Positions 7,807-16,802 are shown, counted from the first letter of the stretch. The stretch: DNA of 19,321 nucleotides from Thioalkalivibrio sp. (GCA_007136145.1 SLHN01000195.1:1-19321), one strand, 5' to 3'. Notes: generated by a model not told the origin, from the letters alone. Numbers and translations are program-made.

Positions 7807-9146
7807 TTTACACGGCTGCCAATCCGCGTTGCGAAAACCTGATCGTCGGTCTCGGCGAAACGGGGCTTTCCGTGGCCCGACACCTTGCTGCCCAGGGGGT
7901 ATCCTTCGCGGTTACGGACACCCGTGAGGCGCCTGCGGGATTGGTTCGGCTTGCGCGGATACCCGGAGCCGATCGGGCATGGGCCGGACCTCTGTCGCAG
8001 ATCGATCCGGGGCGCTGGCAGCGCGTGATCGTTTCGCCCGGAATATCGAAGGCACTGCCGATCCTGGAACGTGCCGTTGCCTCTGGTGCCGAACTCATCG
8101 GGGATATCGAACTGTTCGCGCGGAATGTGCGCGGGCCGGTGATCGGTATCACCGGTTCGAACGGCAAGAGCACGGTGACCGCCTTGGTGGGGGAGCTCCT
8201 GAGGTCGCTGGGCAAACAGGTTGCGGTCGGCGGCAATTTCGGAACCCCGGCCCTGGATCTACTGGAGTCAGGCGCGGACCTGTATGTTCTGGAGCTCTCC
8301 AGTTTTCAATTGGAAACCACCTGCAGCCTGCGGACGGCGAGCGCCGCGATCCTCAATATCTCGGCCGACCATCTCGACCGTTATCCGGACATGCAGGCAT
8401 ATATTGCCGCCAAGGCCCGCATTCTGACGGGAGCCGAACGGGTCGTGCTGGACCGGGATGATCCCTCGCTCATGGCGCTGGCCGAAGCCGGACATGCGGT
8501 CACGTTCGGTCTCGGTCCGCCGCCGAGACCGATTGATTTCGGAATCACGGATCACGATGGCGAGTCGTGGCTGACGCAAGGTTCGAGACCAATTCTGGCA
8601 ACCCGTGAGCTTGGGCTGCAGGGGCGCCATAACTGGCTGAATGCATTATCAGCGCTGGCGCTGACCTGGCCCTGGATTGATAGCCCGGAGAAGGTCACCG
8701 CAACCCTTCGTGGTTTTGTCGGGTTGCCCCATCGCTCCCAATTGGTGGCCCGGGTCAATGGAGTCGATTACATCGACGATTCGAAGGGTACCAACGTCGG
8801 AGCGGCGCTCGCTTCGATCCGAGGCGTCGCCGGCGATCTGATCCTGATCGCGGGCGGGCAGGGCAAGGGCCAGGATTTCACGCCACTCGCGGATGCGCTG
8901 GTAGGCAAGGCGCGCGGAGTCGTTCTACTGGGAGTCGACGCGCAGTTGATCGCCAGGGCGTTGCACGATTCGGTACCGGTGCGACGTGTCGATAGCATCG
9001 AGGATGCGGTTTCGTGCGCGGCTGCCTGGGCTCGGCCTGGCGATACCGTCCTGCTGTCACCCGCCTGCGCAAGCCTCGACATGTTCGCCAGCTATGCCGA
9101 ACGTGGCGAACGGTTTGCGGCTGCGGTCCGGGGTCTGGCGTCATGA
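7803..9146 (+). CDS. murD: UDP-MurNAc-L-alanine:D-glutamate ligase MurD
   Basis: MurD adds D-glutamate to UDP-MurNAc-L-Ala in the cytoplasm. The 447-residue product (E. coli 438) has an N-terminal Rossmann-like domain (LIVGLGETGLSVARHL), the central ATPase domain with P-loop TGSNGKST at 117-124, the NISADHLDRY segment, and a C-terminal domain with IDDSKGTN and the family ending LSPACASLDMFASYAERG. The reading frame stays open far upstream into mraY, but the true start is the ATG at 7803 in the ATGA overlap; the upstream part has no homology. It overlaps ftsW by ATGA. Confidence 0.97.
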   Translation: MIYTAANPRCENLIVGLGETGLSVARHLAAQGVSFAVTDTREAPAGLVRLARIPGADRAWAGPLSQIDPGRWQRVIVSPGISKALPILERAVASGAELIGDIELFARNVRGPVIGITGSNGKSTVTALVGELLRSLGKQVAVGGNFGTPALDLLESGADLYVLELSSFQLETTCSLRTASAAILNISADHLDRYPDMQAYIAAKARILTGAERVVLDRDDPSLMALAEAGHAVTFGLGPPPRPIDFGITDHDGESWLTQGSRPILATRELGLQGRHNWLNALSALALTWPWIDSPEKVTATLRGFVGLPHRSQLVARVNGVDYIDDSKGTNVGAALASIRGVAGDLILIAGGQGKGQDFTPLADALVGKARGVVLLGVDAQLIARALHDSVPVRRVDSIEDAVSCAAAWARPGDTVLLSPACASLDMFASYAERGERFAAAVRGLAS

Positions 9147-10318
9147 TCCGGCAACCCATCCTCGAGCGACTCGCCGGCTCCGGGCGGCTTGCCGCCGCCG
9201 TCGACGCGCCGTTGCTGTTGGCGGTGCTGGCACTGCTCGGCCTAGGTTTGGTGATGGTTGCTTCCTCTTCACTGGAGCTGGCCGCCCGCAATTTCGACAA
9301 CCCCTATCATTTCTTCCATCGGCAGTTGCTGTTCGCCGGGCTTGGTGTGGCCGCGGCAGTCGTGTTCTGGCTCATCCCGCTGCAACGCTGGGAAACGGCT
9401 GGTCCTCTGCTGCTGCTGTCGATCATGCTGCTCCTGATCATGGTGCTGTTGCCTGGTGTCGGCCGTACGGTGAACGGGGCCACGCGCTGGATTCCCCTGG
9501 GGGTCTTCAACCTTCAGGTATCTGAGCCGGTAAAACTCCTGGTGGTGTTATACCTTTCCGGTTACATCGTGCGCCATTACACGACCCTGCGCTTGCACTT
9601 TCTGGGTTTCGTCAGGCCACTGATCGTGCTCGGGTTCGGTACCGTGTTGCTGTTGCTGCAACCCGATTTCGGGGGTGCCGTGATCATGCTCGCGATCGGA
9701 ATGGGAATGCTGTTCCTGGCCGGGGCCAAGCTCTGGCAGTTCGTTGCCCTCGGCGGCACCATTCTGGTCGCGATGAGCTTTCTTGCTCTGGCCACTCCTT
9801 ATCGGGTGGCTCGACTGACCGCGTTCCTCGACCCTTGGCAGGACCCTTTCGCGACCGGGTTTCAGTTGACTCAGTCGCTGATCGCAATCGGGTCCGGTTC
9901 CTGGTTCGGGACCGGCTTGGGCGGCAGCGTGCAGAAACTGTTTTACCTGCCCGAAGCGCACAACGATTTTCTCTTCGCGGTCTTCGCGGAGGAGTTCGGT
10001 TTCGTCGGTGTCGTGTTCTTGATCGGTTTGTTCGCTCTCGTCGTCTGGCGGGCGTTTGTGATCGGGCTGCTTGCCGAGCGCGGTGGTCATTGTTACGGCT
10101 CGCACGTGGCCTTTGGTATCGGTATCTGGATTGGCTTGCAGTCCGCCGTGAATCTGGCGGTGAACATGGGCTTGCTGCCGACCAAGGGCTTGACCCTGCC
10201 TTTCCTGAGTTATGGGGGAAGCTCACTGATTGTGACGTTGGCATCCATCGGGCTTCTCCTGCGGGTTTACCGCGAAGCCCAGGTTCCGGTGCCGAAGATC
10301 CGGGGGCGCTCAGGATGA
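9143..10318 (+). CDS. ftsW: Septal peptidoglycan glycosyltransferase FtsW (SEDS family)
   Basis: FtsW is the SEDS-family lipid II polymerase that works with FtsI at the division site. The 391-residue product is strongly hydrophobic with about ten membrane segments beginning near residue 21. It carries SEDS landmarks: the GLVMVASSS first helix, RWIPLGVFNLQVSEPVKL, LLQPDFGGAVIM, the large periplasmic loop with LPEAHNDFLFAVFAEEFG, and the last-helix motif MGLLPTKGLTLPFLSYGGSS. A RodA assignment is excluded in practice by position between murD and murG. The start is the ATGA overlap with murD; an earlier in-frame start at 9014 would add 43 residues encoded inside murD. It overlaps murG by ATGA. 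Confidence 0.97.
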   Translation: MIRQPILERLAGSGRLAAAVDAPLLLAVLALLGLGLVMVASSSLELAARNFDNPYHFFHRQLLFAGLGVAAAVVFWLIPLQRWETAGPLLLLSIMLLLIMVLLPGVGRTVNGATRWIPLGVFNLQVSEPVKLLVVLYLSGYIVRHYTTLRLHFLGFVRPLIVLGFGTVLLLLQPDFGGAVIMLAIGMGMLFLAGAKLWQFVALGGTILVAMSFLALATPYRVARLTAFLDPWQDPFATGFQLTQSLIAIGSGSWFGTGLGGSVQKLFYLPEAHNDFLFAVFAEEFGFVGVVFLIGLFALVVWRAFVIGLLAERGGHCYGSHVAFGIGIWIGLQSAVNLAVNMGLLPTKGLTLPFLSYGGSSLIVTLASIGLLLRVYREAQVPVPKIRGRSG

Positions 10319-11415
10319 CTGTCCGGGCACCGCATGTCCTGGTCATGGCGGGCGGCACCGGCGGCCATGTTTTCCCCGGTCTTGCCCTTGCCGAAGCCTT
10401 GCGCGATCGCGGGTTTCGGGTGTCCTGGCTGGGTACCGAACGTGGTATCGAGGCGAGCCTTGTGCCACGGTCGGGGATCGAGTTGCACACGCTTCCTATC
10501 GCCGGCTTGCGCGGCAAGGGGTTTGCGAGCCGCTTGCTGGCCCCATGGCGCCTTGCGTTCTCGCTCTGGGGCGCACTGTTCCTGATGCTGCGCCTGCGTC
10601 CACAGGTCGTCGTGGGTTTTGGTGGCTTCGCTTCCGGCCCCGGCGGGCTGATGGCGTCGGCTCTGGGACGGCCACTGCTGATCCACGAGCAGAATGCAGT
10701 TGCGGGGCTGACCAACCGGTGGCTCGCGAAAATTGCCGAACAGGTTTTTGCCGGCTTCCCTGGGAGTTTCCCCGAATCCGTGCGATACCGGACGATTGGT
10801 AATCCGGTCCGCCGGGAGATTCGGCAACTGCCGGAGCCGGGGCAGCGCTGGACCGGGCGCGAAGGGCGCCTGCGGCTGCTGGTTCTTGGCGGCAGTCGGG
10901 GAGCACGCACGCTGAATCGCATCGTTCCGGCGGCTTTGGCTCTCGGTGCCATGGAGACACGGCCGCAGGTGCGCCATCAGGCGGGGGAGCTGACTCTGGA
11001 TCTGGCGCTGGAGTCGTACCGTGGTGCTGGTGTGGATGCCGAAGTGACCGCCTTTATAGAGAATATGCCCGAGGCCTACGGTTGGGCGGATCTGGTGATC
11101 TGTCGTGCTGGCGCACTCACGGTCGCTGAGATCGCTGCCGCCGGGCTCCCGGCAATACTCGTGCCGTATCCGCATGCGGTGGATGATCACCAGACCGAAA
11201 ACGCACGCTTCCTGGTCGGGGCAGGAGCCGCCTGGTGCATCCAGGATGCTGACCTGACTCCGGAAAGCCTGCATGGACTGCTGTCAGGGATGGACCGCGT
11301 ATCACTCCTTGATCGAGCCGAGAGGGCGCGTGCAGAGGGCAGCATGGACGCCACCGGGGAATTGGTCGCGGCCTGCATCGACGCGTTGCCAGCAAACTGG
11401 CGGGGCAGCATATGA
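10315..11415 (+). CDS. murG: Lipid II synthase MurG (GlcNAc transferase)
   Basis: MurG is a peripheral inner-membrane GT-B glycosyltransferase that adds GlcNAc from UDP-GlcNAc to lipid I, forming lipid II. The 366-residue product (E. coli 355) has the N-terminal acceptor-side loop MAGGTGGHVFPG (His18), GFGGFASGPGG, HEQNAVAGLTNRWL, the donor-side loop GGSRGAR at 192-198, and the UDP-sugar-binding RAGALTVAEIAAAGLPA (Glu272) followed by DDHQTENA. The frame is open for another 480 bases upstream inside ftsW, but homology begins only at 10315, which is also an ATGA overlap. It is coupled to murC by another ATGA. Confidence 0.97.
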   Translation: MTVRAPHVLVMAGGTGGHVFPGLALAEALRDRGFRVSWLGTERGIEASLVPRSGIELHTLPIAGLRGKGFASRLLAPWRLAFSLWGALFLMLRLRPQVVVGFGGFASGPGGLMASALGRPLLIHEQNAVAGLTNRWLAKIAEQVFAGFPGSFPESVRYRTIGNPVRREIRQLPEPGQRWTGREGRLRLLVLGGSRGARTLNRIVPAALALGAMETRPQVRHQAGELTLDLALESYRGAGVDAEVTAFIENMPEAYGWADLVICRAGALTVAEIAAAGLPAILVPYPHAVDDHQTENARFLVGAGAAWCIQDADLTPESLHGLLSGMDRVSLLDRAERARAEGSMDATGELVAACIDALPANWRGSI

Positions 11416-12839
11416 CGAACGTGCCTCTGCCGTCCCGACAGGCGATGCGTCGCATTCGCAGGATCCACTGCGTCGGAATCGGTGGTTCCGGGATGGGTGG
11501 CATCGCCGAGGTTCTGCACCAACTGGGTTACCAGGTGTCGGGTTCCGATCTGCATGAGTCGACCATGACGCAGCGCCTGACGCAGCTCGGCATCCCCATC
11601 GCCCGGTTCCATGACGCGGTTCACGTCGCAGACGCGGATGTATTGGTCGTATCGACGGCAATCGACCCCGCGAATCCGGAAGTTCGCGCGGCTCGTGAAC
11701 GGGGCATACCGATTGTCCGCCGCGCGGAGATGCTCGCGGAACTGATGCGCTTCCGGTACGGAATCGCAGTGGCCGGTACGCATGGGAAAACCACGACCAC
11801 CAGTCTGGTCGCGAGCATTCTTGCGGAAGCCGGACTGGACCCAACCTTCGTGATCGGGGGGCGCCTGAACAGCAGTGCCAGTCATTCCAGCCTGGGTGAG
11901 GGTGCGTATCTGGTCGCGGAGGCCGATGAAAGCGATGCCTCGTTCCTGCACCTGCAGCCGATGATCAGTGTGGTCACCAACATTGACCGTGACCATCTCG
12001 GCGCCTATCAGGGTGATTTCGGCCGTCTGCGCGCGACTTTTCTCGAATTCCTGCATCACCTGCCTTTCTACGGACTTGCCGTGCTTTGCTCGGACGACCC
12101 GGAGATCTGCCTGTTGCTCGACCGGTTGGAGCGCCCGCGTTTGACTTACGGAATGAGAGCGGATGCCGACGTACGTGCGGCCAATGTCCGGCAAAGCGGC
12201 ATACGGACCCACTTCGACCTGCACTTGCCGGACTCCGCGCCGATACCCGTGATCCTGAATCTGCCGGGTCGCCACAATGTCTTGAATGCCCTGGCGGCTA
12301 TCGCCGTTGCTCACGAACTGGAAGTGGCGCCAGCGGTGATGCAGCGTTCACTGGAAGTTTTCCAGGGGATCGCGCGACGCTTCCAGGTTCAGAAGTGCCA
12401 GACTCCGGCAGGTGCGTTGACCTTGGTCGACGACTATGGGCACCACCCGAGGGAGATTGCCGCGACACTGGAAGCGGCGCGTGCGGCATGGCCCGGGCGG
12501 CGGCTCGTGATGATCTTTCAGCCGCACCGGTTTACCCGGACTCGGGATCTGTTCGAGGACTTCGCCGAGGTGCTTTCCAGCGCCGATGTTCTCCTGCTGC
12601 TCGATGTTTACCGCGCTGGAGAGGATCCGATCGCCAGTGCGGATGGCCGCAGTCTGGCGCGGGCCATCCGCCTTCGGGGGCAGGTCGAACCGGTATTCGT
12701 TGAGACTGTCGCCGAGGTACCCAGGTTGCTGTGTGGGGTGTTGCAACCCGACGATGTGGTCATTACGCAGGGAGCCGGGGATATCGGACAGCTTGCCGGG
12801 CGACTGCCCAAATTCCTGGCGGGAGCGAACCCATGCTGA
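11412..12839 (+). CDS. murC: UDP-MurNAc:L-alanine ligase MurC
   Basis: MurC adds L-alanine to UDP-MurNAc, the first peptide step, in the cytoplasm. The 475-residue product (E. coli 491) has the N-terminal UDP-binding GIGGSGMGG at 22-30, the P-loop AGTHGKTTTTS at 121-131, EADESDASFL, the NIDRDHLGAYQGD signature, RHNVLNALAA, and the C-terminal DDYGHHPREIAATLEAAR and FQPHRFTRTRDL motifs. The start is the ATGA overlap with murG. A second ATG 11 codons in (11445) is nearer the homologous core but lacks better support. It overlaps murB by seven bases. Confidence 0.97.
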   Translation: MTNVPLPSRQAMRRIRRIHCVGIGGSGMGGIAEVLHQLGYQVSGSDLHESTMTQRLTQLGIPIARFHDAVHVADADVLVVSTAIDPANPEVRAARERGIPIVRRAEMLAELMRFRYGIAVAGTHGKTTTTSLVASILAEAGLDPTFVIGGRLNSSASHSSLGEGAYLVAEADESDASFLHLQPMISVVTNIDRDHLGAYQGDFGRLRATFLEFLHHLPFYGLAVLCSDDPEICLLLDRLERPRLTYGMRADADVRAANVRQSGIRTHFDLHLPDSAPIPVILNLPGRHNVLNALAAIAVAHELEVAPAVMQRSLEVFQGIARRFQVQKCQTPAGALTLVDDYGHHPREIAATLEAARAAWPGRRLVMIFQPHRFTRTRDLFEDFAEVLSSADVLLLLDVYRAGEDPIASADGRSLARAIRLRGQVEPVFVETVAEVPRLLCGVLQPDDVVITQGAGDIGQLAGRLPKFLAGANPC

Positions 12840-13741
12840 GCCACCTCGCCAATCTGCGCGTGCACGGGCGACTGGAACGCAACGTCCCTCTGGCGCCACT
12901 TACTTCCTGGCGCGTCGGTGGTCCCGCGGACTGGTTGTTTGAGCCTGACGACGCCGACGATCTGGCACATCTGCTGGCATCGATACCGGAGGAAGTCCCG
13001 CGCATGGTGCTCGGCCTGGGCAGCAATGTGCTGATTCGCGACGGCGGTGTCGAGGGATTGGTCATTCATCTTGCAGGAAGCATGAATCAGCGTTTACGTC
13101 TTGATCCGGAACGGGTGGAACTGGGTGCGGGTCTGGCGTGCCCCCAGGCGGCGCGCTTCTGCGCCAGCGAGGGTTTGACCGGCGCGGAGTTTCTGGCAGG
13201 TATTCCCGGTACCGTGGGTGGTGCGCTGGCGATGAATGCGGGCGCATGGGGCGGTGAAATCTGGCCATTGGTCGAATGGGCGGAAACGATCGATGCCCGG
13301 GGCCTGCGCCATCTGCGAACCCCATCGGATCTCGAGATCGGTTACCGCAGTGTTCGGGGGTGCGAAGGGCAATTCTTCCTGCGCGCCGTCTTGCGCCTGC
13401 AGCCAGGTGATCCCACTGCGGCACGAATGCGCATTCAGGAGTTGCTGCGCGAACGAGCGGAAAAACAGCCGCTCGGGCTGCCGTCATGTGGTTCGGTATT
13501 CCGGAACCCCGAAGGGCGGCATGCCGCGGCGCTGATCGAACAGGCCGGTCTGAAGGGTCTGCATCGGGGTGGTGCCGAAGTTTCCCGCAAGCATGCGAAT
13601 TTCATCACCCATGACGGCAGTGCCACCGCGGCTGATATCGAATGGCTGATACAGGAAGTGCAGTCCCGGGTCGCGGATCGTTTCCACATCAGACTGGTGC
13701 CCGAAGTTCGGGTTATCGGACGCAGGGAGGGGCATCTATGA
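12833..13741 (+). CDS. murB: UDP-N-acetylenolpyruvoylglucosamine reductase MurB (type II-like)
   Basis: MurB is a flavoprotein that reduces UDP-GlcNAc-enolpyruvate to UDP-MurNAc with NADPH, feeding MurC directly upstream. The 302-residue product has the FAD-binding LGSNVLIRDGG, GIPGTVGGALAMNAGAWG, Tyr171-Arg172 in EIGYRSV, the proton-donor Ser221 in CGSVFRNP, and Glu291 in PEVRVIG. The short length and the motif pattern fit the type II form rather than the longer E. coli type I enzyme (342 aa). E. coli keeps murB outside its dcw cluster. The start at 12833 overlaps murC by seven bases and has GGGAG at 12821-12825. An upstream start at 12731 has no homology. Confidence 0.96.
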   Translation: MLSHLANLRVHGRLERNVPLAPLTSWRVGGPADWLFEPDDADDLAHLLASIPEEVPRMVLGLGSNVLIRDGGVEGLVIHLAGSMNQRLRLDPERVELGAGLACPQAARFCASEGLTGAEFLAGIPGTVGGALAMNAGAWGGEIWPLVEWAETIDARGLRHLRTPSDLEIGYRSVRGCEGQFFLRAVLRLQPGDPTAARMRIQELLRERAEKQPLGLPSCGSVFRNPEGRHAAALIEQAGLKGLHRGGAEVSRKHANFITHDGSATAADIEWLIQEVQSRVADRFHIRLVPEVRVIGRREGHL

Positions 13742-14688
13742 CACGAAAGGCGGACAAGGCCCGTCGCTATGGACGGGTGGCCGTGTTGATGGGCGGCTGG
13801 TCGGGTGAGCGAGACATCTCGCTCGCGAGCGGAAGGGAGGTACTGCAGGCGCTACTGCGTGTTGGCGTCGATGCGGTTCCGATCGACCTGACCATGGAGC
13901 GAGCACGGAATCTCGATCTTCTGGGATTCGACCGAGCCTTTATCGCGTTGCACGGCGAAGGCGGAGAAGATGGAACCATCCAGGGCTGTCTGGATATCGC
14001 TGGCGTCCCCTACACAGGCTCCGGGGTTTTGGGATCCGCGCTAGGCATGGACAAGCTCGCGTGCAAACGTTTGTGGGCGGGTACCAACCTGGCCAGCGCC
14101 CCCTATCGTCTGCTTGCTTCCGATTTCGATCCAGACGCGGTGGCCGAAGCATTAGGGTTGCCCCTGATCGTGAAGCCGTCTCGCGGTGGTTCGAGCCTGG
14201 GCCTCACACGGGTAGAGAACGTCGGTGAGTTGTCGGACGCATATCGCCGGGCAAGTGCACATCCCGGGGATGTCTTCGCCGAGCAATGGATCGACGGGCG
14301 GGAATATACCGTTGCCATTGTTGGTAACGAGCCGCTACCGGTGATTCAGATCGAGACGCCTGGGAGATTCTACGATTTTCACGCGAAATACGAGGCCGAC
14401 ACCACACGCTATCTGTGTCCGCCACCCCTGGCTTCGCATGCGCTGATCGAACTGCAGACTCTGGCGCTCAGCGCCTTTGCCGCCATCGATGGATACGGTT
14501 GGGGGCGTGTGGACCTGCTACAGGACGCACACGGCGAAACTTACCTGATCGAAGTGAACACCGTACCGGGCATGACGGATCACAGCCTGGTGCCCAAGGC
14601 TGCCGCACAGGCGGGAATCGGCTTTGACGAGCTTTGCCTGCGCATTCTGGACACGAGTTTTCGTTCCGCGGGGGATCAAGGTGCGTAA
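13738..14688 (+). CDS. ddl: D-alanine--D-alanine ligase Ddl
   Basis: Ddl is an ATP-grasp enzyme that makes D-Ala-D-Ala for MurF. The 316-residue product (E. coli DdlB 306) has GGWSGERDISLASG with Glu24, HGEGGEDGTIQG, VKPSRGGSSLGL with Ser152, the omega-loop YDFHAKY with Tyr218, and EVNTVPGMTDHSLVP with Glu272 and Asn274. Each key residue is at a constant offset of two from the E. coli DdlB residues Ser150, Tyr216, Glu270 and Asn272. The omega-loop tyrosine indicates D-Ala-D-Ala rather than D-Ala-D-lactate synthesis. A long purine site, AGGGAGGGG at 13724-13732, precedes the ATG, which overlaps murB by ATGA. Confidence 0.97.
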   Translation: MTRKADKARRYGRVAVLMGGWSGERDISLASGREVLQALLRVGVDAVPIDLTMERARNLDLLGFDRAFIALHGEGGEDGTIQGCLDIAGVPYTGSGVLGSALGMDKLACKRLWAGTNLASAPYRLLASDFDPDAVAEALGLPLIVKPSRGGSSLGLTRVENVGELSDAYRRASAHPGDVFAEQWIDGREYTVAIVGNEPLPVIQIETPGRFYDFHAKYEADTTRYLCPPPLASHALIELQTLALSAFAAIDGYGWGRVDLLQDAHGETYLIEVNTVPGMTDHSLVPKAAAQAGIGFDELCLRILDTSFRSAGDQGA

Positions 14689-15466
14689 TCGGCGACAACG
14701 GCGGGATTCACGGCCGCTGCTTCAGCGGGCGCGCCCTGCCTTTGTCGTGGTGCTGCGCATCGTGGCGGGCATGGGGCTGGCTGCCGTACTTGTCGTTACC
14801 GCCAGTTGGCTCGCCACGGTGGACCTGGAAGGTGTGTTCGAGATTAGCCAGGTGCATCTGCAGGGAGACCCCCGCCATGTGCGGTCAGAAGACGTGAACG
14901 CCGTTCTGGCGGGAAGGCCACGCGGTTTCTTTGTTCTGGATCTGGAGGCGGCCCGCGCGGACCTGGAGGCTTTGCCCTGGGTCGAAACCGCCCGGCTACG
15001 CAAGCGCTGGCCAGGCTCCCTTGAAGTCACGATCACCGAACCGATCCCAGTCGCCCGCTGGGGAGACGATTCGCTGGTTAACCGCCATGGCGAGATTTTC
15101 GGTCCCGTGGATCTGCGGGAATGGGATTTTCTGCCGGCTCTGGAGGGTGAGATAGGGCGGCAGGTCGAGTTGATGTATCGCTACCTCGAGGTATCCGCGC
15201 GCCTCGCCGATGTCGGGCTTGAGGTGTCGGGTGTACGCGAAAGCGCGCGCCGAGCGTGGCGGATTCGGCTTGATGACGGTGGAGAAATACTGATGGGACG
15301 CGACGGTGACATTACCCGCCTCGATCAGCTGTTACCCGTGATGCCAGTGCTGCGTGAACGCAACCCGAAGCCTCTGGCCCGCGTGGACATGCGTTATGCG
15401 CGGGGAATGGCAGTGGCCTGGCAGTCCGAGCCGGTTGTGGATGATAGCTTGGAGATCAGTCGATGA
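14681..15466 (+). CDS. ftsQ: Cell division protein FtsQ
   Basis: FtsQ is a bitopic inner-membrane protein that scaffolds FtsL and FtsB in the divisome. The 261-residue product has a very basic cytoplasmic tail (RNRRQRRDSR), a membrane helix at about 21-43, a POTRA domain at about 54-122 ending TITEPIPVARW, and a periplasmic beta domain. E. coli FtsQ has 276 residues. I chose the GTG at 14681 because GGGGA lies five bases upstream (14671-14675) and it gives an eight-base overlap with ddl. An ATG at 14624 would add 19 residues inside ddl, with a mixed hydrophobic segment unlike FtsQ tails. The exact start is the main uncertainty. It is joined to ftsA by ATGA. Confidence 0.93.
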   Translation: MRNRRQRRDSRPLLQRARPAFVVVLRIVAGMGLAAVLVVTASWLATVDLEGVFEISQVHLQGDPRHVRSEDVNAVLAGRPRGFFVLDLEAARADLEALPWVETARLRKRWPGSLEVTITEPIPVARWGDDSLVNRHGEIFGPVDLREWDFLPALEGEIGRQVELMYRYLEVSARLADVGLEVSGVRESARRAWRIRLDDGGEILMGRDGDITRLDQLLPVMPVLRERNPKPLARVDMRYARGMAVAWQSEPVVDDSLEISR

Positions 15467-16722
15467 GACGAAATACGAGCCGCAACGTGATGGCGAGAAA
15501 GGCGGAACAGGGTCTGATCGTCGGGCTGGATATCGGCACATCGAAGATCGAAGCGATTGTCGGAGAGGTGAATGATGATGGTGTCATCGAGATCATCGGT
15601 ATCGGTTCCTCGCCATCGTATGGGCTGAAAAAGGGGGTTGTGGTCAATATCGAATCCACCGTGCAATCGATACAGCGCGCCGTGGAAGAGGCTGAATTGA
15701 TGGCCGGCTGTGAGATCCACTCGGTGTACACCGGAATCGCCGGCAGCCACATCAAGAGCTACAACTCGACCGGTGTGGTTGCGATTCGGGTCCAGGAAGT
15801 GAGCCTTGGTGACGTGGAACGGGTCATCGATGCCGCGCGAGCCATCGCGATCCCAGCGGATCAACGCATCCTGCACGTGTTGCCGCAGGAGTACATCATC
15901 GATGGCCAGGAGGGTATACGCGATCCCATCGGAATGTCGGGTGTGCGCCTTGAAGCACGGGTTCATCTGGTCACGGGGGCAGTGTCTGCCGCGCAGAACA
16001 TTGTCAAATGCATCGAGCGCTGCGGACTTCGCGTCGATGACATCATTCTGGAACAACTTGCCGCAAGCTACGCGGTGCTGACGGACGACGAGAAGGATCT
16101 CGGCATCTGTCTGGTCGACATCGGCGGTGGAACCACCGACATCGCCGTCTTCGCGAACGGAGCGATCGCACACAGTGCAGTGATTCCCATCGCTGGGGAT
16201 CAGGTTACCAATGATATTGCCGTCGCCCTGCGCACCCCCACCCAGTACGCGGAAGAAATCAAGATCAAGTATGCGTGTGCGCTGCGCCAGCTCGCGGATC
16301 CCGGGGAGACCATCGAGGTGCCGGGCGTGGGTGACCGGCCCGCGCGCAGACTGTCACGGCAGACACTGGCTTCGGTAGTCGAACCGCGCTACGAGGAGTT
16401 GCTGCAGCTCGTACAGGCAGAGCTGCGCCGATCCGGCTCGGAAGAAATGATCGCGGCCGGGATCGTGCTCACCGGCGGCTCGTCGCGGATGGAAGGTGTG
16501 GTGGATCTGGCCGAGGAGGTCTTTCACATGCCCGTTCGGCTGGGTATGCCCCACAGCGTCAGCGGTCTCATCGATGTCGTGAGAAATCCGATCCACTCGA
16601 CCGGCGTGGGGCTACTGCTCTACGCGCATCAAGCTCGCACAGAACAGGAGTCGCACCCGGTGGACACCGGGTTTCAGGGAATCTGGAGGCGTATGAAGAA
16701 CTGGTTTTCGGGACATTTCTGA
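15463..16722 (+). CDS. ftsA: Cell division protein FtsA
   Basis: FtsA is an actin-family ATPase that tethers FtsZ filaments to the membrane and recruits later divisome proteins. The 419-residue product (E. coli 420) has phosphate-1 motif VGLDIGTSK from residue 20, the 1C-domain region, phosphate-2 motif VDIGGGTTD at 218-226, and the adenosine motif GIVLTGGS at 333-340. Its last 14 residues, GIWRRMKNWFSGHF, form the basic amphipathic membrane-targeting helix. The start in the ATGA overlap with ftsQ has GGAG eight bases upstream. An ATG at residue 10 is an alternative without a good ribosome site. It is the last gene in the unbroken chain of overlaps. Confidence 0.97.
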   Translation: MRRNTSRNVMARKAEQGLIVGLDIGTSKIEAIVGEVNDDGVIEIIGIGSSPSYGLKKGVVVNIESTVQSIQRAVEEAELMAGCEIHSVYTGIAGSHIKSYNSTGVVAIRVQEVSLGDVERVIDAARAIAIPADQRILHVLPQEYIIDGQEGIRDPIGMSGVRLEARVHLVTGAVSAAQNIVKCIERCGLRVDDIILEQLAASYAVLTDDEKDLGICLVDIGGGTTDIAVFANGAIAHSAVIPIAGDQVTNDIAVALRTPTQYAEEIKIKYACALRQLADPGETIEVPGVGDRPARRLSRQTLASVVEPRYEELLQLVQAELRRSGSEEMIAAGIVLTGGSSRMEGVVDLAEEVFHMPVRLGMPHSVSGLIDVVRNPIHSTGVGLLLYAHQARTEQESHPVDTGFQGIWRRMKNWFSGHF

Positions 16723-16737
16723 CCCGTGAGAAAGGTA

Positions 16738-16759
16738 CTGCCGGCCCGCTCGCCGGCAG
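16738..16759 (+). promoter_or_regulatory. Perfect 8-bp hairpin between ftsA and ftsZ
   Basis: CTGCCGGC at 16738-16745 pairs perfectly with GCCGGCAG at 16752-16759 around a six-base loop. It begins 16 bases after the ftsA stop and ends 43 bases before the ftsZ start. No T-run follows, so it is not a typical intrinsic terminator. It could be an mRNA stability or processing element, or a pause site, that sets ftsZ apart from the upstream message; that role is inference. Confidence 0.5.
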
Positions 16760-16802
16760 GTTCAAGACCCACAGCGTTCAACCGTAGCAAGAGGACACAA
16801 CC

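Noticed and set aside
9835..10314. Upstream extension of murG inside ftsW
   Set aside because: The extension is a shadow of ftsW; MurG homology starts at the ATG at 10315.
9684..10952. Minus-strand open frame of 422 codons opposite ftsW and murG
   Set aside because: It is an Arg/Ser/Pro-rich shadow frame without a plausible fold.
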